Shown here in pieces: positions 44,812-49,573 of a stretch of 49,573 bases of DNA. The DNA is from Verrucomicrobiota bacterium (GTDB lineage Bacteria > Verrucomicrobiota > Verrucomicrobiia > Limisphaerales > Fontisphaeraceae): NCBI GenBank assembly GCA_037139415.1, contig JBAXGN010000032.1, positions 1-49,573 of the forward strand. The letters run 5' to 3'. How positions within the stretch are numbered: the stretch's first letter is position 1; each line of letters opens with the position of its first letter. The notes below the pieces were generated by a model that saw only the letters and a program-made list of their open reading frames with translations, had not been told where the DNA came from and did no database searches. The translations under genes were made by a program, and so were the position numbers.

Positions 44812-46236
44812 ATGGAATACGAAGCCGTCATCGGGCTGGAAACGCACGTTCAGCTCAAAACCAAATCCAAAATGTGGTGCGGGTGCGCCAATGAGTTCGG
44901 CGCGGACCCCAACACCAATGTTTGCCCGGTCTGCCTGGGGATGCCCGGCGTCCTGCCCGTGGCCAACGACGAGGCCCTGCGCCTCACCGTGCTCACCGGT
45001 TACCTGCTCAATTGCGAAATTCCCCGCTACGCCAAGTTCGACCGGAAGAACTATTTCTATCCGGACATGCCCAAGAATTACCAGGTCACGCAATACGACA
45101 AGCCTTCCACCACCACCGGCTGGGTCGAGTTCGAGTATGCCGGGGGCATCAGCCGCGTGCGCATCACCCGCGCCCACCTCGAAGAAGACGTCGGCAAGAG
45201 CTTTCACTTCGACCATCACAGCGGCGTGGACTTCAACCGCGCCGGCGTGCCGTTGCTGGAGATCGTCTCCGAGCCCGACCTCACCAACTCGGACATGGCG
45301 TATGAATACCTCAATGCCCTCAAGGAAATCCTGATCTACGGCGGCATCAGCGATTGCGACATGGAAAAGGGCATGGTCCGCTGCGACGTCAACGTCAGCG
45401 TGCGGCCCAAGGGCGAGACCAAGCTGGGCGCCAAGATCGAAATCAAGAACATGAACTCGTTCAGCGGCGTGCGCCGCGCGCTCGAGTATGAAATCCCGCG
45501 CCAGATCGCCGTCGTTACCCAAGGCGGCAAGCTCAGCCAGGAAACCCGCCGCTGGGATGACGCCGCCGGCATCACCGAACTCATGCGCACCAAGGAAGAC
45601 GCCCACGATTACCGCTACTTCCCCGAGCCGGACCTCATGCCCTTTGAGCCCACCGACGCCTGGCTGGCCGAGGTCAAGGCCCGCGTCGTGGAACTCCCCG
45701 CCGCCCGCAAGCGCCGGTTCATCAGCCAATACCAGTTGCCCGCCGGCGATGCCGAGGTGTTCAAGAACGACGTGCCGCTGGGCGATTATTTCGAAACCCT
45801 GGCGCGCGGCGCGAAGCACCCCAAGGCCATCGCCAACTGGGTCATCAACAACCTGCGCGCCAAAATGTCCGAGACCAGCACCGGCCTGGCCGAACTCAAA
45901 TTCCCGCCGTCAGCCATCGCGGAACTGGCCGAGCTGGTGGACAGCGGCAAGATCAGCACCAAGATCGCGCAAGAAGTCTTTGCCGACGTGTTTGCCACCG
46001 GTGAAGCCCCGGCCAGCATCGTGGAAAAGAAAGGCCTCGTGCAGGTGAGCGACACGGGCGCCATTGAGAAATTCTGCGATGAAGCCATCGCCGCCAACCC
46101 CAAGGCCGTGGCCGATTACAAAGCGGGCAAAATGGCCGCGCTCAATTCCCTCAAGGGCTTGGTAATGAAATTCAGCAAAGGCAAGGCCAACCCGAACCTC
46201 GCCGGGGAAACCCTCGAACGCAAACTAACCACGTAG
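44812..46236 (+). CDS. gatB: Aspartyl/glutamyl-tRNA amidotransferase subunit B
   Basis: tRNA-binding, ATP-dependent amidotransferase subunit (474 residues). The start EAVIGLETHVQLKTKSKMWC with the zinc-type cysteines in MWCGCANEF and CPVCLGMPG, YPDMPKNYQVTQYDKP, EDVGKSFHF, NRAGVPLLEIVSEPD and the C-terminal YqeY-like tail (VADYKAGKMAALNSLKGLVM) are all standard. The tail helps recognise the tRNA. The stop codon TAG (46234-46236) lies inside the first REP repeat, which also supplies the last codon ACG in part. Last gene of gatCAB. Confidence 0.97.
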   Translation: MEYEAVIGLETHVQLKTKSKMWCGCANEFGADPNTNVCPVCLGMPGVLPVANDEALRLTVLTGYLLNCEIPRYAKFDRKNYFYPDMPKNYQVTQYDKPSTTTGWVEFEYAGGISRVRITRAHLEEDVGKSFHFDHHSGVDFNRAGVPLLEIVSEPDLTNSDMAYEYLNALKEILIYGGISDCDMEKGMVRCDVNVSVRPKGETKLGAKIEIKNMNSFSGVRRALEYEIPRQIAVVTQGGKLSQETRRWDDAAGITELMRTKEDAHDYRYFPEPDLMPFEPTDAWLAEVKARVVELPAARKRRFISQYQLPAGDAEVFKNDVPLGDYFETLARGAKHPKAIANWVINNLRAKMSETSTGLAELKFPPSAIAELAELVDSGKISTKIAQEVFADVFATGEAPASIVEKKGLVQVSDTGAIEKFCDEAIAANPKAVADYKAGKMAALNSLKGLVMKFSKGKANPNLAGETLERKLTT

Positions 46237-46340
46237 CCGCCGAGGTAAGGAGGCGGATTCCCCATTCCCCTTTCCACGTAGCCGTCGAGATAAGGAGACG
46301 GAGTTCGGGAATTAACGTCTAAAAATCCGTCTCCTTACCT
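46232..46340. repeat. REP cluster downstream of the transposase gene (left cluster)
   Basis: Copy 1 at 46232-46256 (CGTAG then hairpin CCGCC, 10-nt loop, GGCGG). Copy 2 at 46277-46301 (CCGTC/GACGG). A partial inverted copy at 46327-46340 (CCGTCTCCTTACCT). Copies 2 and 3 face each other across a 25-bp spacer, as in a BIME. The stem's inner pair changes from C-G to T-A between copies, so the hairpin is conserved by compensation. The cluster occupies the gap between gatB and the transposase stop. Confidence 0.8.
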
Positions 46341-46433
46341 TCCAAGATACAGAAGTGTTGAAAAAATGCAGAACATGTTGAATATAAGTATCTTTTGCCC
46401 CAGCAAGCGCGGAGCGATTGATTTGCTCGACGG
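46341..46433. other. Short spacer between left REP cluster and the transposase stop
   Basis: About 90 bp of A/T-richer sequence with no gene, clear terminator or further repeat copy that I can see. It may hold the 3' end of the transposase transcript. Confidence 0.4.
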
Positions 46434-46988
46434 CTACATGGGTGGTTCGGCTTCCCGGGTGGTCACATAGAACTTCCAGTAGCGCTCCCAGAATTCTTCA
46501 TCCAGGGGATGCATCCGGGGATAGCCCGGCACCATTGCGCCGCTGAACGGCCACTTTCGGGCAGCGGCTACCAACTTGGCGCGCGCCGGATTTTCCAAGA
46601 CATAGAAGCATGTGGCGGCAAACGCATTTCGGCGGCGCTCTTCCTCTCGCAGCACATGGTCATGCGGTTGGGGTTGCCACTCCCGACCTTGGCCAAGCGC
46701 AGGCTTCAACTCGGCGCGCAGGAACTTCATTGCATTGAGTTGGTCGCTCTCCCGGCGCAATCCCATCCAAACCAAATGCAAGTGATCTGGCATCAGGCAA
46801 TAGGCCGGGCACCAGACCATATAGCGCACCGCCGTATGCAGCAGGATTTCACGGAAGGTGGCGTGAAACGCGGATGTCAGCCATCCGCGTGAACGTTCCT
46901 CCAAGGTGTTGGTCCAAAGAACCACCGCGTGCCCTTGGTAATACTGCCGTTCCAATCGCGGCAGGTTGCTTTTAGGTTCAAATGGCAT
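46434..46988 (-). CDS. REP-associated tyrosine transposase (RAYT, Y1/IS200-like)
   Basis: Y1-type single-strand transposase of 184 residues. The HUH metal site is in YCLMPDHLHLVWMG (H69, H71) and the probable nucleophile is Y129 in TCFYVLENPARAKLV, the pattern in which RAYTs carry YxxxNPxRA. I chose ATG 46988 (MPFEPKSNLPRLERQYYQG); the frame stays open to 47147, but that extension only translates the 36-bp REP repeats into NPSPYLGGY units. RAYTs cut and join single-stranded DNA at REP hairpins. REP-like hairpins flank it on both sides (46232-46340 and 47042-47233), so this is a complete REP/RAYT locus. No IS ends or target duplications were seen. Confidence 0.88.
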   Translation of the reverse strand: MPFEPKSNLPRLERQYYQGHAVVLWTNTLEERSRGWLTSAFHATFREILLHTAVRYMVWCPAYCLMPDHLHLVWMGLRRESDQLNAMKFLRAELKPALGQGREWQPQPHDHVLREEERRRNAFAATCFYVLENPARAKLVAAARKWPFSGAMVPGYPRMHPLDEEFWERYWKFYVTTREAEPPM

Positions 46989-47041
46989 GGTCGTACCGTA
47001 GCCAAGCCCATGGGGAAAGCGGAAGAAAAAAATACACCAAG

Positions 47042-47233
47042 CGTAGCCGTCGAGGTAAGGAGACGGATTCCCTTTCCCGTAGCCGCCGAGGTAAGGAGAC
47101 GGATTCCCTTTCCCGTAGCCGCCGAGGTAAGGAGGCGGATTCCCCATTCCCCTTCCGCGTAGCCGCCGAGATAAGAAGACGAAGTCCGCGAATTCAGGTT
47201 AAAAAACTCCGTCTCCTTACCTCGACGGCTACG
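47042..47233. repeat. REP cluster upstream of the transposase gene (right cluster)
   Basis: Direct copies start at 47042, 47078 and 47114, an exact 36-bp period (25-bp REP plus a GATTCCCTTTCC-like linker). A degenerate copy lies at 47158-47182 and an inverted copy at 47209-47233. The last two face each other over a 26-bp spacer and can form one long imperfect hairpin. Stem status: CCGTC/GACGG intact at 47042, C-A mismatch at 47078, CCGCC/GGCGG intact at 47114, degenerate at 47158, intact in the inverted copy. It lies between the transposase and kinase starts, in their divergent promoter region. Confidence 0.82.
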
Positions 47234-47287
47234 CGACGTCAAAATAAATCCTTGCTATGCGGCCCGGAACGGCGCAACCCTACACCC

Positions 47288-49402
47288 GTGAGCCGCGTTC
47301 CTGATAACCGTAAGGAAACTGGCCTGCGCCAACCGGCGGAGGTCAAGGCCGATGCTGTGGCGAAGGAACGTCTGGAGCACCTCGCCTCCGAAGTCGCCCT
47401 GAAGACGATTCACGAGCTGGAGGTGTATAAGATCGAGTTGGAAGCGCACAACCGGGAATTGCGCTACACCCAGCAGGAAGTCGAATCCGCCCGCGACAAA
47501 TACTTTGGCTTCTACGACCAGGCCCCCATCGGTTACCTGACCTTGAGCGAAAAGGACTTGATCCTGGAAGCCAACCTCAAGGCCGCCGAACTGCTGGGCG
47601 TGCCCCGGAACGAGTTACTCCGGCAACCGCTCATCCGGTTCATCCTCCCCGACGACCAGGCCCGCTACCGCCAGCATAAAAAACGACTCTGGGATACCGG
47701 CGCGCCCCAGCAGTGCGACCTGCGGTTGCTAAAGGAAGACGGCACCGAATTCTGGGTGCATCTCAAAGGCGTCGCCGCGTCGGAGCCAGATGGCACCCGC
47801 GTCTGCCGCCTCATCCTGAGCGACATCACCGAGCGCAAGCGCATGGAAGAGACACTGCGGGAGAGCGAGCAGCGGTTCCGAACCCTGACGGAACTGGCCC
47901 CGATTGGCATTTACCGGTCCACACCGGACGGCCACTGCACATACGTCAACGACTGCTGGTGTGAAATAAGCGGCCTAAGCCTGACCGAGGCGCTCGGGCT
48001 GGGCTGGGCCAAGGCGCTACATCCTGAAGATCGGGACGTCGTCTTTGCGCGTTGGCAGGAGATGGTGGATTCCGCCAGCCACTGGGGAATGGAATACCGT
48101 TTCCAAACCCCAGCCGGAAAAGTCACCTGGGTGTACGGCCAGGCCGCCCCGCAGCGCGACGCACAGGGCAAGATTATCGGCTATGTCGGCGTCAATTACA
48201 ACATCACCGAGCGCAAACAGGCAGAGGCCGAGCGGGAACGGTTGGAAACCCAGACCCGGCAACTCCAGAAGGCCGAGAGCCTGGGCCGCATGGCCGGGGC
48301 CATCGCCCACCACTACAACAACCAGCTCCAGGCCGTGATGTTGAACCTGGATATGGCCATGGAAGCACTGCCGCCCCAGGCCGAACCCGCGGAAAGCCTG
48401 GCCGGCGCCATGCAGGCCGCCCGCAAAGCGGCGGAAGTAAGCCGCCTGATGGTGACTTACCTCGGGCTGGACCAGGTCAAGCACGAGCTGCTGGACCTCT
48501 CTGAAACCTGCCAGAATTACCTGCCCCTGCTGCGCGCCAGCCTGCCGCACAGCGTGAGGATCGACACCACGTGTCTCATCCCCGGCCCCGTCATCCGGGC
48601 CAACGCCAACCAACTTCACCAAGTGCTGACCAACCTGGTCACCAACGCCTGGGAAGCCATGGGTGAGACCCGGAGCGCCATTCATCTGGCCATTAATACT
48701 GTTCCCGCCACGGCTATCCCCGCCGCCCACCGCTTCCCCATCGGTTGGCAGCCGGATGCGCCGGCCTATGCCTGCCTGGAAGTCGCCGACACAGGCAGCG
48801 GCATTGCGGACAAGGACATCGAAAAACTCTTTGACCCGTTTTTTACCACCAAATTCATCGGCCGGGGTTTAGGCCTGCCGGTCGTGCTGGGCATTGCGAA
48901 GACCCACCACGGGGCGGTCACCGTGACGAGCGAACTTGGCCAGGGCAGCCGCTTCCGCCTCTTCCTGCCGTTGTCCACCGAGGCGATTGTCCGCCCGCCA
49001 GCCCCAACCGTTCCCGCCCGGAAGTCGCTCCTGACGGGCACCATTCTGCTGGTGGAGGATGAACAAACCTCACGCACCGTGGTTGCCCTCGCCCTCAAAC
49101 GGATGGGCTTTAAAGTGCTGGCGGCAGCGGATGGCGTCGAGGCGGTGGAATTATTCAAGCAGCACCAGGCCGAAACCGACTGCGTGCTCTGCGATCTCAC
49201 CATGCCGCGCATGAACGGTTGGGAAACCTTGGCAGCCCTCCGCCAGATCGTGCCCATCATCCCGGTGATCCTCGCCAGCGGCTACGATGAAGCGCATGTC
49301 ATGAAAGACGAACATGCGGAAAAGCCCCAGGCATTCCTGGGCAAGCCGTATGAATTGGACGCCCTGCGCACCACCCTTGAACGCGTGCTGGGGCAGGCGT
49401 AA
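47288..49402 (+). CDS. PAS-PAS hybrid histidine kinase with C-terminal receiver
   Basis: Cytoplasmic hybrid kinase of 704 residues without membrane helices. Order: N-terminal helical linker; PAS 1 (about 70-185, YDQAPIGYLTLSEKDLILEA); PAS/PAC 2 (about 195-315, ELAPIGIYRSTPDGHCTYVN); a HisKA-like region with the H-box AGAIAHHYNNQLQAVMLNLD; HATPase_c (VLTNLVTNAWEAM, VADTGSGIADKD, GRGLGLPVVLGIAKTHHG); and a receiver (about 580-700; ILLVEDEQTS, CVLCDLTMPRMNG, LGKPYEL). I chose GTG 47288. The frame stays open back to 46982, but that part is translated REP repeats and no ATG follows until inside the PAS region. It stands alone, next to the REP cluster. Confidence 0.88.
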   Translation: MSRVPDNRKETGLRQPAEVKADAVAKERLEHLASEVALKTIHELEVYKIELEAHNRELRYTQQEVESARDKYFGFYDQAPIGYLTLSEKDLILEANLKAAELLGVPRNELLRQPLIRFILPDDQARYRQHKKRLWDTGAPQQCDLRLLKEDGTEFWVHLKGVAASEPDGTRVCRLILSDITERKRMEETLRESEQRFRTLTELAPIGIYRSTPDGHCTYVNDCWCEISGLSLTEALGLGWAKALHPEDRDVVFARWQEMVDSASHWGMEYRFQTPAGKVTWVYGQAAPQRDAQGKIIGYVGVNYNITERKQAEAERERLETQTRQLQKAESLGRMAGAIAHHYNNQLQAVMLNLDMAMEALPPQAEPAESLAGAMQAARKAAEVSRLMVTYLGLDQVKHELLDLSETCQNYLPLLRASLPHSVRIDTTCLIPGPVIRANANQLHQVLTNLVTNAWEAMGETRSAIHLAINTVPATAIPAAHRFPIGWQPDAPAYACLEVADTGSGIADKDIEKLFDPFFTTKFIGRGLGLPVVLGIAKTHHGAVTVTSELGQGSRFRLFLPLSTEAIVRPPAPTVPARKSLLTGTILLVEDEQTSRTVVALALKRMGFKVLAAADGVEAVELFKQHQAETDCVLCDLTMPRMNGWETLAALRQIVPIIPVILASGYDEAHVMKDEHAEKPQAFLGKPYELDALRTTLERVLGQA

Positions 49403-49490
49403 CTCCGCACTCCGCATTCCGAAATCGAAGGTTCCCCATTCCGCACTCCGCATTCCGCATTCCGAAATCCGCAATGGAAGGTTCCTTCCC
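49403..49490. repeat. Low-complexity CCGCATTCC/CCGAAATCC repeat tract
   Basis: Short irregular units such as CCGCACT, CCGCATT and CCGAAATCC recur right after the kinase stop. Related AAATCCGA units occur between the REP-like pair at 29145-29170. The tract has no coding potential and may be a dispersed intergenic repeat of this genome. Confidence 0.5.
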
Positions 49491-49496
49491 CGTACC

Positions 49497-49538
49497 GCAG
49501 GTTTCCTAACCTGCCGTATCGCCGACTTCCCAGTCGGC
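49497..49538. repeat. Double-hairpin repeat at the window end
   Basis: Two adjacent perfect stems: GCAGGTT/AACCTGC (49497-49503 with 49508-49514, 4-nt loop) and GCCGACT/AGTCGGC (49521-49527 with 49532-49538, 4-nt loop), 6 bp apart. No T-tract follows the second stem, so a repeat element is more likely than a terminator. It lies about 95 bp past the kinase stop. Confidence 0.5.
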
Positions 49539-49573
49539 AGACCGTTTGGCATTTCCCAACGCTTGCGAATTTT

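Noticed and set aside
47042-47138. CRISPR array (regular 36-bp period)
   Set aside because: The linkers between copies are near-identical, not unique spacers, only three copies keep the period, and no cas gene is present. The repeats are REP hairpins beside a RAYT.
46989-47147. N-terminal extension of the transposase reading NPSPYLGGY units
   Set aside because: It is the translation of the REP repeats. Homology-like sequence begins at the ATG at 46988.
46982-47287. N-terminal extension of the hybrid kinase (RSRRGKETDSLS repeats)
   Set aside because: It reads through the REP cluster and has no kinase-like sequence before GTG 47288.

Overview
The window looks like a chromosomal segment of a Gram-negative bacterium of the PVC group, most likely a Verrucomicrobium related to Pedosphaera/Limisphaerales. 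This placement is inferred from gene content and no search was run. The supporting features are two PEP-CTERM proteins, a Cys-type (CTPSR) sulfatase, a secreted ThuA-domain protein, a Tat-exported Gfo/Idh/MocA oxidoreductase, very long Asn/Thr-rich secreted proteins with Fn3, Calx-beta and PA14 modules, a DUF4159/MoxR/DUF58/BatA cluster, GatCAB, and outer-membrane biogenesis lipoprotein-like genes. Housekeeping genes are interspersed: rplM-rpsI, gatCAB, ispD, deoC and a Xer recombinase. No rRNA, tRNA or CRISPR array was recognised.

Layout. 0.2-3.6 kb: XerC-like recombinase, a NarL-type response regulator, an orphan polysaccharide-export-like protein and deoC. 3.6-8.8 kb: a four-gene minus-strand signalling cluster (membrane PAS kinase, two single-domain receivers, hybrid kinase). 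9.0-12.4 kb: ThuA-domain protein plus glycosyltransferase, then a convergent pair of BamD-like and LptE-like envelope genes. 12.6-18.7 kb: a 2046-residue secreted protein with a possible gingipain-like region. 18.8-20.3 kb: rpsI, rplM and a Lys/Ala-rich histone-tail-like protein. 20.8-24.4 kb: three consecutive CNNM/CBS membrane proteins. 24.4-30.7 kb: a VWA/DUF58/FHA-MoxR/DUF4159 cluster. 31.2-37.3 kb: oxidoreductase, sulfatase, ispD, a CopA-like P-type ATPase and an orphan DUF1778 antitoxin-like gene. 37.4-42.8 kb: a P-domain gene remnant, two tandem PEP-CTERM paralogues and a large LamG/Calx-beta/propeller/PA14 protein. 43.1-46.2 kb: gatCAB. 46.2-49.6 kb: a REP-associated tyrosine transposase (RAYT) inside clusters of its probable REP hairpins, then a hybrid histidine kinase.

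The most interesting material is non-coding. (1) A REP/RAYT system: about ten hairpin-forming copies (CCGYC, 10-nt loop, GRCGG) flank the transposase. Three are in exact 36-bp tandem, one supplies the gatB stop codon, and an outlying inverted pair sits near 29.15 kb. (2) A non-autonomous, MITE-like element is present twice, as an 86-bp copy near 20.66 kb and a 290-bp copy near 30.95 kb. Both share terminal inverted repeats and the same edges, and both are bordered by 10-bp direct repeats (perfect in the short copy, 7/10 in the long one). Other points are an FHA-MoxR fusion, a receiver lacking half its acidic pocket, a P-type ATPase with Ser replaced by Asp at a metal-site position, and a PA14 domain inserted in a propeller.
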